Part shown: positions 1 through 8,009 of the stretch, one piece after another
Numbering within the stretch: the first letter of the stretch is position 1
How the letters are laid out: the number at the start of each line of letters is the position of its first letter
Virus record (IMG/VR): IMGVR_UViG_3300032313_000664
Location: 25,839-89,838 of that record
DNA from: a virus
DNA length: 64,000 nucleotides
Direction: 5' to 3' (one strand)
The notes under the pieces: generated by a model
Told to the model about the DNA's origin: nothing
The model's database searches: none
Seen by the model: the letters and a program-made list of their open reading frames with translations, nothing else
Program-made: the position numbers and the translations under genes

Positions 1-66
1 AACGTAAGTGGTGCCTATATCAGATTAATCTATGTAGATGCAACAAGAGGATGGGTAAGAGCATAA
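1..66 (+). CDS. C-terminus of an upstream virion protein (partial)
   Basis: An open frame enters from the left edge and encodes 21 residues ending in the motif DATRGWVRA before a TAA at 64-66. The stop overlaps the ATG of the next gene (TAATG), the coupling seen throughout this fibre array. An ending of this kind (strand, then GW, then a short tail) suits a tail-fibre or similar virion beta-domain, but too little is visible to name a family. Confidence 0.6.
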   Translation, partial: NVSGAYIRLIYVDATRGWVRA

Positions 67-443
67 TGGCAAATTTAAGCGAAGTTTTAGCAGAAACATC
101 AGTAAAGACAAACCTTGATCTACAGACGTATCGGACTGGAAGAAGAGATTTAGGAACAGTAAATGGTGCAGTTAACCTTGATCTGTCTCTTTCAAATGAC
201 TTTACCGCAACAGTAAATGCAAATACTACATTTACAATTACAAATTGCCCAACCACTGGAGTTGTAGGTTTTTCTTTACAGCTAATTGGCGGCGGAGCAT
301 ATACAATAACATTTGCAAATGGAAAATACCCATCCGCAACAGCACCAGCTTTAACATCAGGTGGAATTGATGTTATAACATTTATCACTTATGATAATGG
401 AGCAAACTGGCGTGGAACTCTAGCAATGAAGGACTCAAGATAA
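66..443 (+). CDS. Small tail-fibre/virion beta-domain protein
   Basis: The 125-residue product has an N-terminal stretch rich in Thr and Asp, then an all-beta domain with the pattern TFTITNCP...GFSLQLIGGGAYTITFANG and a C-terminal NGANWRGTLA. Such 'noise-baseline' beta-domains are common near the ends of phage tail fibres, and the protein is paralogous in layout to the product of 9217-9654. The ATG at 66 is preferred over an in-frame ATG at 51 because it overlaps the previous stop. It is followed directly by a chaperone-like gene, the usual fibre-chaperone pairing. It probably forms part of the host-recognition apparatus. The exact role is inferred. Confidence 0.65.
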   Translation: MANLSEVLAETSVKTNLDLQTYRTGRRDLGTVNGAVNLDLSLSNDFTATVNANTTFTITNCPTTGVVGFSLQLIGGGAYTITFANGKYPSATAPALTSGGIDVITFITYDNGANWRGTLAMKDSR

Positions 444-943
444 TGTACGCACAAGTTATAGACGAAGAAATTGTAAGAATCATTGATGAGCAGTCTTTAA
501 GAGAGATGTACTCATCTACACATTTCCCAGCAACAATAACTCAGGCATCCTTAGAAGGATTTGATAACTGGTACGTTGTAGAAGATTCTTCAGAGTTTCC
601 AGAATACAACAAGGCATCTGAAAAGTTAGAGTTTACAAGAGTATTTAATGGCACATCAGTTGTAGGTCAATACGTAGTTGTTGATCTTTCAAATGCAGAA
701 AAGGCGGCAGCAAAAGAAGCAAGAACTAGCGAAGTTAGATACCACAGAGATAATACATTAAACTCAACAGACTATCTAATGACATCAGATATATTTAATT
801 CTTTTTCTGCAGCAGATCAGCAAAAGATCATTAATTACAGACAAGCACTAAGAGATTTGACAGATCAGGCAGACCCATTTAATATCACATGGCCAGTCCT
901 TGGAATAGAGTCAATTAATTTAAAGTATAAAGTAGAGATCTAA
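443..943 (+). CDS. Tail-fibre assembly chaperone-like protein
   Basis: The 166-residue protein begins MYAQVIDEEIVRIIDEQ and has a C-terminal helical region with R.HRDN.L..TDYL, then YRQALRDLT and a final WP. This order of R/DN...TD, YRQALRD and WP is typical of the phage tail assembly chaperone family (Pfam Phage_tail_APC), whose members help fold or attach fibres. It starts on the last base of the preceding fibre gene, and a related gene lies at 9673. It probably acts in the host cytoplasm on an adjacent fibre. The family match is by motif only. Confidence 0.65.
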   Translation: MYAQVIDEEIVRIIDEQSLREMYSSTHFPATITQASLEGFDNWYVVEDSSEFPEYNKASEKLEFTRVFNGTSVVGQYVVVDLSNAEKAAAKEARTSEVRYHRDNTLNSTDYLMTSDIFNSFSAADQQKIINYRQALRDLTDQADPFNITWPVLGIESINLKYKVEI

Positions 944-1858
944 ATGCCATTTCCACCAGCCAGATACTCAACAGCTTCAGGAGTAAAATCTTTCTTTTTA
1001 AGACAGGTTATTACAAAGGGCTACGTTCTTGCTGGTTATAGAAACGGTCAGCCATGGACAAGCGTTAATGAAGTAACACACTCAACTGATACAACAATTG
1101 ATTTGGGCGGTCCATTAAATAACTCTACTTCTTATCCAGGCGGGATGTGCGATGACACATTTGCATATGTTCTTAAGGCAAATAATACAGTTGGTGGAAA
1201 CAGCAGCCAAACAAACAAATATAATATGAGAACAAATGTATCAGTAATTGGCCCATCTGCCCCATACAATGTGGGAAATGCTGGAACAATTATGCATAAA
1301 GAGCAAACAACTGCATGGGGTAAGCCTGCTGATGGAAATGCAGCACTTATGAGATTTAATTTTGCAACACAATCGTGGCTAAGTTCAATTGGCGCAGCCT
1401 ATGGAAATAACGGCGAAACAATGTCAGCTTTTTATCATGAAACAAAAGGATATCACTACGGCGATAACAATGGGCTTAAGCTTACTTTTGCAACAGAAAC
1501 TCAAGCATCTTCACCAATGAATGGTGCTCATGGACAACAAAAAGCAATTTCTTCAAAGTTATCACACCTGTATGCAGGAAATGAAGGTAGCTACAATGGA
1601 GGCTACAACCTTAGAAGATTTAGTGTTGCTACAGAAACAAATGTAGGAAACGTAGCAAAGCCAATTGGAAACTGTGGAGAAGAAGATTTTGATATGGGGC
1701 AAAACTGGCAGTATATGCTAGGTAATTATAATGGTGAGCAAAACAATAGATCTTGGAGATTTAACTATGCTACAGACTCTGGCTATGAAGGCGGAGGAAC
1801 AATGCAATCTAAGGGAGTTCCAGGCAGAAGTTCTGCCTACTCAGCACAACGTTCTTAA
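944..1858 (+). CDS. Repeat-containing tail-fibre protein, possible beta-propeller
   Basis: The 304-residue protein contains several spaced motifs of the form RFNFAT, LTFATET, RFSVATET and RFNYATDS, about 40-60 residues apart. Each is followed by a Gly/Asn-rich turn. This periodicity resembles kelch-like beta-propellers carried by some phage tail proteins. It contains many aromatic residues in Gly/Asn loops, which suits sugar or surface binding. It abuts the chaperone-like gene upstream. No catalytic motif is visible. The propeller assignment is inferred from repeat spacing, not from a recognised family. Confidence 0.55.
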   Translation: MPFPPARYSTASGVKSFFLRQVITKGYVLAGYRNGQPWTSVNEVTHSTDTTIDLGGPLNNSTSYPGGMCDDTFAYVLKANNTVGGNSSQTNKYNMRTNVSVIGPSAPYNVGNAGTIMHKEQTTAWGKPADGNAALMRFNFATQSWLSSIGAAYGNNGETMSAFYHETKGYHYGDNNGLKLTFATETQASSPMNGAHGQQKAISSKLSHLYAGNEGSYNGGYNLRRFSVATETNVGNVAKPIGNCGEEDFDMGQNWQYMLGNYNGEQNNRSWRFNYATDSGYEGGGTMQSKGVPGRSSAYSAQRS

Positions 1859-1873
1859 CAGATAGGCAATAAA

Positions 1874-2602
1874 ATGAGATATATAAACGACCTAACATCG
1901 GATGTTTCTGGCTACACAAAATCACAAAAAGACATCCTTCTTTATGCTACCAATAGACATTGGGGTGTTCCAACATTTAAAATAGATAATTTTGTTGGTG
2001 GGGCTCAATTTACACCATTTGGAAAGTTAAGACAACTCTTGCTAGAACTTGGCGCAAGAGAAAACATGATTGTTGAGCAAGAGCTGAAGATTGAGAGAAC
2101 CAAACTAGAGATTGAGCTAGAGAAAGAAAGAATAACTTTAACTAACTCTCCAACTGAAATAAAGATTCATGAGCTTAATATTAAAGAAAAAGAAAGAACT
2201 CTTTTAAATCAAAAAAATGGAGTTAGCTCAGTCTATGAAGAGCGAGATAAGTACATGGTGCTTATAGACAAGTTTAATAATTCAGAAGAAGGCAAGTTGC
2301 CAGATGGAAGATTTATTATGGATATAATCGGCAACTACGAAGAAGAAGAAAGACTAGAAGCAGAGCTTTGGGGAATTAGACTAGGTGCTCAAGCAGCCTA
2401 CGATTTAATGTTTTATGGCAGAGTCAATGGCGGAAATATGGAAGCTATTGATCAGCTACCAAAAGAAGTTAGAGAAATAGCTCTTGAAACTGCAGTAGCC
2501 AAAGCAATAGAGACAAACAAGCACCTAGACGCTCTTCAAATTGAAACAAGAAAAAGACTAGAGCTGTCTGACTCAGAGCAAGGACTTTGGGAAGAAGTTT
2601 AA
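1874..2602 (+). CDS. Coiled-coil phage protein of unknown function
   Basis: The 242-residue product starts MRYINDLTSDVSGYTKSQKDILLYATNRHW. A long charged helix follows at about residues 60-125, with Glu/Lys/Leu heptads that should form a coiled coil. A second helical region follows with many Glu and Ala. I do not recognise a family with certainty. Its place inside the fibre array suggests a structural or assembly role. The stop overlaps the next ATG (TAATG at 2600-2604), so it is translationally coupled to the following gene. Confidence 0.6.
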   Translation: MRYINDLTSDVSGYTKSQKDILLYATNRHWGVPTFKIDNFVGGAQFTPFGKLRQLLLELGARENMIVEQELKIERTKLEIELEKERITLTNSPTEIKIHELNIKEKERTLLNQKNGVSSVYEERDKYMVLIDKFNNSEEGKLPDGRFIMDIIGNYEEEERLEAELWGIRLGAQAAYDLMFYGRVNGGNMEAIDQLPKEVREIALETAVAKAIETNKHLDALQIETRKRLELSDSEQGLWEEV

Positions 2603-3159
2603 TGATATATTTTTTGTTTGACCCCGTAGATAAAACGGAGAAAAATAATTACATCCAGCATATTGGTGAATGGAACAATTTGTTCATAGGGGCAGTAGAT
2701 GAAAGCCAGATGCTGTATATGAACCTTCCAAGAATGACGGTGGTAACAAAAGAAGTTGCTCTTGCGTATAAGTTTGTTGGAAAGTATAAAGGCTATATAA
2801 AGCTTAGACCAAATACTTTGCATCTATCACAATTAGAGGGCAAGCCATTTGAGCAGGTAGAGGGTAAGTTTAAGTATACCTTGACTGAAGAAGATAAACA
2901 AAATGCATGCCTTTTCCAAAAAGCTGCAATGATATTTATGCTAGAAAAATACTATTCAAATAAACTTTTGTTATTAAAATCTACACCAGAGTTTTTAAAA
3001 CAGGACGACTTTCAATGTGAAAAGTTTCATTTAAATAAAAAGAATGAAATCTATCAAAAAATTATCTCTTGCCAAGATTGGGTAGAAGCTGGTATACTAT
3101 TAAATAATCATTTTGGCGTTCATTATGATGCGGATACTTTATCAAAAATAGATTTGTAG
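2602..3159 (+). CDS. Hypothetical protein in fibre array
   Basis: The 185-residue protein starts MIYFLFDPVDK. The ATG at 2602 overlaps the upstream stop and is preferred to an earlier in-frame start at 2587. The composition is mixed alpha/beta with many Lys, Phe and Tyr. No signal peptide, membrane segment or known motif is apparent. It lies between the coiled-coil protein and the Cys-rich methyltransferase fusion, and the three genes look like one small transcription unit. Function unknown. Confidence 0.55.
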   Translation: MIYFLFDPVDKTEKNNYIQHIGEWNNLFIGAVDESQMLYMNLPRMTVVTKEVALAYKFVGKYKGYIKLRPNTLHLSQLEGKPFEQVEGKFKYTLTEEDKQNACLFQKAAMIFMLEKYYSNKLLLLKSTPEFLKQDDFQCEKFHLNKKNEIYQKIISCQDWVEAGILLNNHFGVHYDADTLSKIDL

Positions 3160-3164
3160 GATAA

Positions 3165-4811
3165 ATGTTTAGCGTACCATTAAACCCAAAGCTAAATGAG
3201 AATCAGATAAATGAATTTATTTCTTTCTTAAAAGACTATAAAGACTACATATATGATTTTTATTTTACCTGTAGGGTTGCCCCATTTAATCAAGACGCCA
3301 TGGGCGATATTTTTCAGGGTGGAAAAGAAGACCATGACTATTTAATTGATCTTGCATTACATATTCAGCAAGAGACAGGTGTGCTTGCCTCCGCCGTATT
3401 TAACAACACAGAAGTTAGACCAGATCAACAAAACCTAGATCTATTTATTAAAAACTTTTTGCCAGTGTATGAAATGGGAATTAGGTCTGCTACGATACCC
3501 CATACTCATTGGATGGCAACGGGCCAAATTAAAAAAGCATTCCCAGAGCTATTTGTAAAGAATACTATCCTTAGAAATGTTTCAGAACCAAGGGATATAG
3601 AAAAGCTAGCCAAAGCTGGATTTGACTATGTCAACCTTGATCGTGACCTAATGCGTGATCATGCAAAGCTAAAGCTTTTTAAAAAGGCAAAGACGCAGTT
3701 TGGTGTAAAATTATCACTGCTTGCTAATGAGGGTTGCTACGGCGGATGCATAATGATGGATGAACATTATCAGTTTAATAATACCCGCACAGATGGACCT
3801 CAGTATTTTAATGACCCAATAAGCAGGGTTTCCTGCCCAAAGTGGGATCATGAAGATTTTGCGGTATCTTTAAAAACAGCTAATTTCCCACCATGGCGTG
3901 AGGATTGGCAGGAGTTCCTAGATGATCTTGGTATTGATGTTATTAAGATGCACGGTAGAGAGTCGCATACAAGACTTAAAGAGACTATGGATATAATCAG
4001 GAGGTATGCCAATAATGAAGAAATTCTATTTGACAGCTTTAATGATTTTATTGAGGAAACTAATATGGTTGACAAACCAATTACCATCTGGCGCAATAAG
4101 ATCAAAAATTGTAAATTTGATTGCTGGGATTGTGGTTATTGTGACAAGATAATGGCTGCCAAATATGGCAACCATATAAATCCAAAGGTTTCCTTTGTGG
4201 CACAGGAATTAGTTAATTCTGTCAATGATCCAATTGAGATTAATATTCCAGGACTAACATCTACTAGAGTCCAGTCATTAATAAATGGTTTAGCAAAGAA
4301 CTCTTCTAAGTACCTTGAGATTGGTTCTTATCAGGGCGCTACAGCCTCTGCCGCCTTGATGGGCAATAGACTAGATGCATACTTTGTGGACATGTGGCAG
4401 GAGGCCCCACAAGCCGTTAGAGAAGGTTGGGATATTCCAACTACAAATACCCTTGAGGAATTTAAAAACAATATAGCTCCTTATAAAGGTAATAATAAAA
4501 TATTTATATCTAACTCAGATATGTTCAAGGTTAATTTGTCAAAAATGTCAGATATTGATTTATTCTTTTATGACGGTCCTCATGATTTTGAATCAACAAA
4601 GAATGCCGTAAAATACTACTCTCCAGTATTTGCAGATCAAGCAATTTTAATATTTGATGACGCAAACTGGACGGAAGTTGTAAAAGGTGCTCATAAAGGA
4701 ATAATTGAATCTGGATTAAAAATATTGTATAGTAAGAAGATATTAAATTCATTAGAGTCTGATGCAGACTGGTGGAACGGCTTATACATAGTTGTTGTAA
4801 GCAAAGAATAG
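3165..4811 (+). CDS. Fusion: Cys-rich U32/UbiV-like barrel and class I methyltransferase
   Basis: The 548-residue protein has two parts. Residues 1 to about 340 look like an alpha/beta barrel ending in a cysteine-rich module: Cys191 and Cys195 (in NEGCYGGC), Cys224 (SCPKW) and Cys316, 320, 323 and 326. The NEGC...C motif recalls the peptidase-U32-like proteins (UbiU/UbiV/TrhP) that bind a 4Fe-4S cluster. Residues about 380-548 form a SAM-dependent methyltransferase of the Methyltransf_24 type, with YLEIGSYQG near 383, then YFVDMW, DLFFYDGPH and LIFDDANW. The substrate is unknown and could be a nucleotide, RNA or sugar. It sits among fibre genes and is followed by a 174-base non-coding gap. 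The fusion is clear, while the U32 link is tentative. Confidence 0.65.
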   Translation: MFSVPLNPKLNENQINEFISFLKDYKDYIYDFYFTCRVAPFNQDAMGDIFQGGKEDHDYLIDLALHIQQETGVLASAVFNNTEVRPDQQNLDLFIKNFLPVYEMGIRSATIPHTHWMATGQIKKAFPELFVKNTILRNVSEPRDIEKLAKAGFDYVNLDRDLMRDHAKLKLFKKAKTQFGVKLSLLANEGCYGGCIMMDEHYQFNNTRTDGPQYFNDPISRVSCPKWDHEDFAVSLKTANFPPWREDWQEFLDDLGIDVIKMHGRESHTRLKETMDIIRRYANNEEILFDSFNDFIEETNMVDKPITIWRNKIKNCKFDCWDCGYCDKIMAAKYGNHINPKVSFVAQELVNSVNDPIEINIPGLTSTRVQSLINGLAKNSSKYLEIGSYQGATASAALMGNRLDAYFVDMWQEAPQAVREGWDIPTTNTLEEFKNNIAPYKGNNKIFISNSDMFKVNLSKMSDIDLFFYDGPHDFESTKNAVKYYSPVFADQAILIFDDANWTEVVKGAHKGIIESGLKILYSKKILNSLESDADWWNGLYIVVVSKE

Positions 4812-4823
4812 ATTTTGTATCAT

Positions 4824-4913
4824 ATACGGATTCGAGCATATAAAAGACCGTATTTTGCTACAAAGGCACACGTGCCTATTATATTTGTACGTCTTAATGA
4901 CACGAATTAAGAC
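4824..4913 (+). other. Three consecutive inverted repeats in a 174-base gap; possible structured RNA
   Basis: The gap 4812-4985 has no gene. It holds three perfect inverted repeats in a row: ATACGG (4824-4829) with CCGTAT (4848-4853), AGGCAC (4864-4869) with GTGCCT (4872-4877), and GTCTTAAT (4891-4898) with ATTAAGAC (4906-4913, 7-base loop). None is followed by a T-run, so they are not ordinary terminators. The cluster precedes a membrane transporter gene and could be a leader or small RNA. This is inferred from base pairing alone. Confidence 0.4.
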
Positions 4914-4985
4914 CTCAAAGATGCTAGCGCTTGTGTTTATATAGGTATCTAAATTAGATTCTATAAATACTGAAAGGTTATAAAG

Positions 4986-5936
4986 ATGGAAATTACACCC
5001 TCTTTGTTTTTAAATAATCAGCAGTTCTTAATACTGCTAGCGTCAGTAATGGCATTGGCCTTTGCTGCAAAGAAAACCCAGGTGTTCCTGCCCTTTTACA
5101 GCTGGATTGCCAAAAATGTTAAATCTAAAAGAGCAGTAGTTGCTCTTATTTCTCTGTTCTCTGGCGTACTGCCGATTTCAGGTCGTGTCGCTGTTTCGGC
5201 TGGTGCACTAGATACAATTGCCCCAGAAGATCAAAAGAAGCGTAAAAATTACGGAATCATTGATTACCTTTCTACGCATCATTTCTACTTTTGGTCACCA
5301 CTAGAAGCAACAGTTCTTCTCCCAATGGCGGCACTAAGTATTAGTTACTGGGAGTTGATGAGCAGAGTTTGGCCACTTATTGCTACAGCATTAATAGTAA
5401 TCCTTTTCTATATATTTAAGATTTTAAAGGAAGATGATATTGAAATTAATATCCCAGACAAGCCTTTAAAGAAAAGAGATAAGCAGCCATGGCAACTTGA
5501 GGCAGATGCAAAGCGTGATCGAAAGCAACTGCTTGATTATGCAAGAGTAATTCTATTTACTGGAATTGTTATTATCCTGAGCAATATTGTAAAGGCTAAT
5601 TTTGATACAATAAATGCATGGGTAGAAAATGCCCATAAAAATAATCTATTAATCTTAGTTGCTTTTGCTGGATTCTTGGCAAGTTTTGCCTTGGGAAGTT
5701 CTAGCAAGTTTGCTGGATTTGTCGTCCTCTCAGTAGGAGTATTTGGCATAGAAACTTTGCCACTATTCTTTGCAGTCGACTACGCAGGATATATGCTGTC
5801 TCCAGCACATAAGTGTTTAGTTGTAGGTAAGAGCTACTTTAGAACCCCTCTCAAGGATTACTATAAGGCAATTTTTGCTTTGGTGATTCCAGTGGTTCTA
5901 ATGGGTATAACTTTGTACTACGGCGGGACCCTCTAA
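4986..5936 (+). CDS. Multi-pass membrane transporter, DUF401/ion-transporter-like
   Basis: The 316-residue protein is strongly hydrophobic with about eight membrane segments, near residues 12-30, 48-66, 98-120, 124-145, 184-204, 218-238, 240-262 and 290-312. A charged cytoplasmic loop spans about residues 147-180. The motif GVLPISGRVAVSAG near 60-72 and LSPAHKCLVVGKSYF at 272-286 match the signature regions of the DUF401 family in the ion-transporter (gluconate/lactate/arsenite-type) superfamily. It would act in the host inner membrane, moving an unknown anion or acid. It has a structured gap upstream and a strong hairpin downstream, so it looks like an independent cargo (moron-like) unit inside the fibre array. 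Confidence 0.7.
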   Translation: MEITPSLFLNNQQFLILLASVMALAFAAKKTQVFLPFYSWIAKNVKSKRAVVALISLFSGVLPISGRVAVSAGALDTIAPEDQKKRKNYGIIDYLSTHHFYFWSPLEATVLLPMAALSISYWELMSRVWPLIATALIVILFYIFKILKEDDIEINIPDKPLKKRDKQPWQLEADAKRDRKQLLDYARVILFTGIVIILSNIVKANFDTINAWVENAHKNNLLILVAFAGFLASFALGSSSKFAGFVVLSVGVFGIETLPLFFAVDYAGYMLSPAHKCLVVGKSYFRTPLKDYYKAIFALVIPVVLMGITLYYGGTL

Positions 5937-5947
5937 AAACCTATTGT

Positions 5948-5976
5948 CCCCACTGGCTTCTAGAAGGCCAGTGGGG
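5948..5976 (+). terminator. GC-rich hairpin after the transporter gene
   Basis: CCCCACTGGC (5948-5957) pairs with GCCAGTGGGG (5967-5976), extended by two weaker pairs to a stem of about 12 with a short loop. TATAATAAG follows instead of a clean T-run, so termination may be moderate. It closes the transporter unit. Confidence 0.65.
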
Positions 5977-5990
5977 TATAATAAGTTAGG

Positions 5991-6014
5991 CAAAGGTAGA
6001 TAATACTACCTTTG
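5991..6014 (+). other. Second hairpin before the fibre operon
   Basis: CAAAGGTAG (5991-5999) and CTACCTTTG (6006-6014) form a perfect 9-base stem with a 6-base loop, 14 bases after the first hairpin and just before an extended -10 promoter. It could be a back-up terminator or an operator or processing site for the downstream operon. Confidence 0.5.
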
Positions 6015-6028
6015 ATAATAAATATTTA

Positions 6029-6037
6029 TGATATACT
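6029..6037 (+). promoter_or_regulatory. Extended -10 promoter
   Basis: TGaTATACT matches an extended -10 element. No good -35 is seen at 17 bases. The predicted start is near 6044 and a GGAG-type ribosome site lies before the ATG at 6059, giving a leader of about 15 bases. Confidence 0.5.
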
Positions 6038-6058
6038 TTTAGGTATAGGAGATACAAC

Positions 6059-6391
6059 ATGCCAGATTATGCAAGTTTAACAGCCCAAGTAGAATTATTC
6101 AAGACCAAGGTGGGAGCCCTCAGCGGATCAACACTTGGAGCACAAGAATTGGTTTATCTAGCCAAAGCTATTGAATCAATGGGAAATCTTTTGGGAGTCA
6201 ACGACGTTTTGGCAGCTACAAATACAAAGCTAAATGATATCTCAACTGCAGTAACAGGTGCCGTAACAACTGTTTCAAGCGCAGGAAGCACACAAGTAGC
6301 AGCAGTAGCTGCAGCAGGAGCAACACAGGTAGCAGCTGTTGCGAATGAATTAAATAACTTTACAATCTATCAGAATATGGGAGTAATATAA
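6059..6391 (+). CDS. Small helical virion-associated protein
   Basis: The 110-residue protein is rich in Ala, Thr and Val, with a repeated AGxTQVAAVA segment near residues 80-100 that should be helical. It has no signal peptide or membrane segment. It is the first gene behind the promoter at 6029 and is followed two bases later by the next fibre-like gene. It may be a trimeric coiled-coil stalk or connector, but I recognise no family. Confidence 0.55.
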   Translation: MPDYASLTAQVELFKTKVGALSGSTLGAQELVYLAKAIESMGNLLGVNDVLAATNTKLNDISTAVTGAVTTVSSAGSTQVAAVAAAGATQVAAVANELNNFTIYQNMGVI

Positions 6392-6392
6392 A

Positions 6393-6713
6393 ATGCCAAC
6401 AACAGTCAGTTTACCAGCACGTTTTTACGCAGGAACACTTACAAACAACGAAACAGGAGTTTGGACAGTACCAGCAGCAGAAACAGATGTTATCACATCA
6501 ATCACAGTTCAAAACATTACACTTGCAGCACAAACATTTAACGTAAAAATGGCAGGAACATTCTTGGCCTATCAGCTAAGCCTTCCACCACAAACTTTTA
6601 TGACATTAGATATTAAGCAAGTTCTTAACACAGCAGAAAGCATTCTCGTAACAGCGTCAAATAATAACGCAGTCACAATGTTTATCTCTGGCGTAAAAAT
6701 AACATCATCATAA
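6393..6713 (+). CDS. Tail-fibre N-terminal-type beta-domain protein
   Basis: The 106-residue all-beta protein has the pattern ITSITVQNIT...FNVKMAG...LTLDIKQVLNTAESILVTASN...MFISGVKI. The first 115 residues of the collagen-like protein (10849) follow the same plan: ITVTN, FSIF, LKLEHSLILNAGESIAAV and LTISGVDL. I infer one structural domain used twice, probably for docking or trimerising fibres. The gene is packed between other fibre genes. Function beyond a virion role is not visible. Confidence 0.6.
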   Translation: MPTTVSLPARFYAGTLTNNETGVWTVPAAETDVITSITVQNITLAAQTFNVKMAGTFLAYQLSLPPQTFMTLDIKQVLNTAESILVTASNNNAVTMFISGVKITSS

Positions 6714-6729
6714 TTTAAAGGAGTAAAAA

Positions 6730-7725
6730 ATGTCACAAGTTTCCAACACTACAAGTTCCATTTATTTGCCAGGACTAACTACAACAATTAATGCTGCCGT
6801 AACACAGGGATTGCAAACTGGTATTACAGCACAAGCTATTGCAGCAGGTGGAGTAAGCTCAATGTACATGCCTCTTGAAGAAAGAATTTATTCATCAGGC
6901 ACATGGACAAGACCAGCAAATTCAGGACCAGTTATTAAAATGATTCTTGTTGGCGGAGGAGGTTCAGGCGGAGTTGGAGTTTCATGGTCCCACAGCGGAG
7001 CAGGTGGTGGTGGCGCAGGACAACTTGTTGAAAGATGGCTAGACATTTCTTCAGTACCAATTGGATCAACTATTTCAGTAACTATCGGAGCAGGTGGCGC
7101 AGCAGTAGGTGGAAATGCAAACGGAAATAATGGAGGAAACTCTTCATTCGGTGTTAACGGACAACCATTTTATTTAATTGCATACGGCGGTGGCGGTGGC
7201 GGTTACCCAGATGGTACAGGTAACAATGGCAACAGCGGAAGCATGGGTCCAGGATACAATAATCAAAATGGTGGAGGATCTGGTGGCGGTGGCGGATCTA
7301 ACTACAACTGGCAATACGGCGCAGGCGGAGGCGGAGGCGGATCATCTAGCGCAGGAATGCCAGCAAGAAATACAACATCAAGCAATGGAACTGGAAGCGC
7401 AGGGCGACCAGGAGGATTTGGTTGGGGTCCTGGAGCATCAGGCGGAGCAACTGGAACTAACCACAGCTGGACATCATGGATTGGAATGGGCGGAGGCGGC
7501 GGTAATGGTCAATACGGAATTGCAGGCGGCGGAGGCGGAGGCGGAGGAGTAGGCGGAGGAGGATCTTGTGGTGGTGGCGCAGGAGGATCCCCAGTAACAG
7601 ATAACAATGGTGGATCAGGAATGGACGGAACAGGTTCAGGTGGTGGTGGAAATTCACACACAGGTGGTGTCGGTCAAAAAGGAGGTTCTGGCGTAGCTAT
7701 TATTACATACTACGTTAAGGCATAA
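6730..7725 (+). CDS. Glycine-rich tail adhesin (first copy)
   Basis: Of 331 residues, the first 50 are a non-repetitive Thr/Ala segment. Residues 51-80 contain the conserved SGTWTRPAN strand. The rest is dominated by runs of Gly with Ser, Asn and Ala, up to five Gly in a row. Such polyglycine regions fold as packed polyglycine-II helices in distal adhesins like gp38 of T-even relatives, and their loops bind the host receptor. It has an AAGGAG ribosome site. A clear paralogue lies at 8254, with the same N-terminal plan and the same SVPIGS motif. The receptor is unknown. Confidence 0.7.
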   Translation: MSQVSNTTSSIYLPGLTTTINAAVTQGLQTGITAQAIAAGGVSSMYMPLEERIYSSGTWTRPANSGPVIKMILVGGGGSGGVGVSWSHSGAGGGGAGQLVERWLDISSVPIGSTISVTIGAGGAAVGGNANGNNGGNSSFGVNGQPFYLIAYGGGGGGYPDGTGNNGNSGSMGPGYNNQNGGGSGGGGGSNYNWQYGAGGGGGGSSSAGMPARNTTSSNGTGSAGRPGGFGWGPGASGGATGTNHSWTSWIGMGGGGGNGQYGIAGGGGGGGGVGGGGSCGGGAGGSPVTDNNGGSGMDGTGSGGGGNSHTGGVGQKGGSGVAIITYYVKA

Positions 7726-7727
7726 TT

Positions 7728-8009
7728 ATGAGAGACTACGTATTTATTAATGAAGATGGTACAGTAAAAAACATACTGAACCTAGTTGGACCAGAAGCAA
7801 TTGAAGCAAATGATGATTTAAAAGATTTGCTTTGGTTTGATTACACTGACTGGGACTATGACGATAAGCCAGGTCCACAATGGACATACAACAAAGAAAC
7901 AGAAGTGTGGACTAAATATGTTCCATTTAATTCTGCACCAATCCCAGAAGATATTATTGAAGCAATTGCAGCATCAGTTGAAGCTGAACCAATAGAGGGT
8001 GATATCTAA
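7728..8009 (+). CDS. Small acidic fibre-associated (chaperone-like) protein
   Basis: The 93-residue acidic protein starts MRDYVFINEDGTVKNILNL, with WFDYTDWDYDD and PGPQWTYN in the middle. The short N-terminal strand 'VFINEDGTVKNI' parallels the opening of other fibre-chaperone genes in this window. It follows the first glycine-rich adhesin with no gap and overlaps the next gene by one base. It probably assists adhesin folding or caps it. No firm family match. Confidence 0.5.
   Translation: MRDYVFINEDGTVKNILNLVGPEAIEANDDLKDLLWFDYTDWDYDDKPGPQWTYNKETEVWTKYVPFNSAPIPEDIIEAIAASVEAEPIEGDI

Noticed and set aside
51-65. Earlier in-frame ATG at 51 for the first complete fibre gene
   Set aside because: The ATG at 66 overlaps the previous stop (TAATG), as at many other junctions here, and the five extra codons overlap the previous gene's C-terminus.
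7178-7657. Alternative reading frames on both strands across the first glycine-rich adhesin
   Set aside because: Glycine-rich GGN runs create long open frames in other phases with odd composition. No ribosome site or domain supports them.
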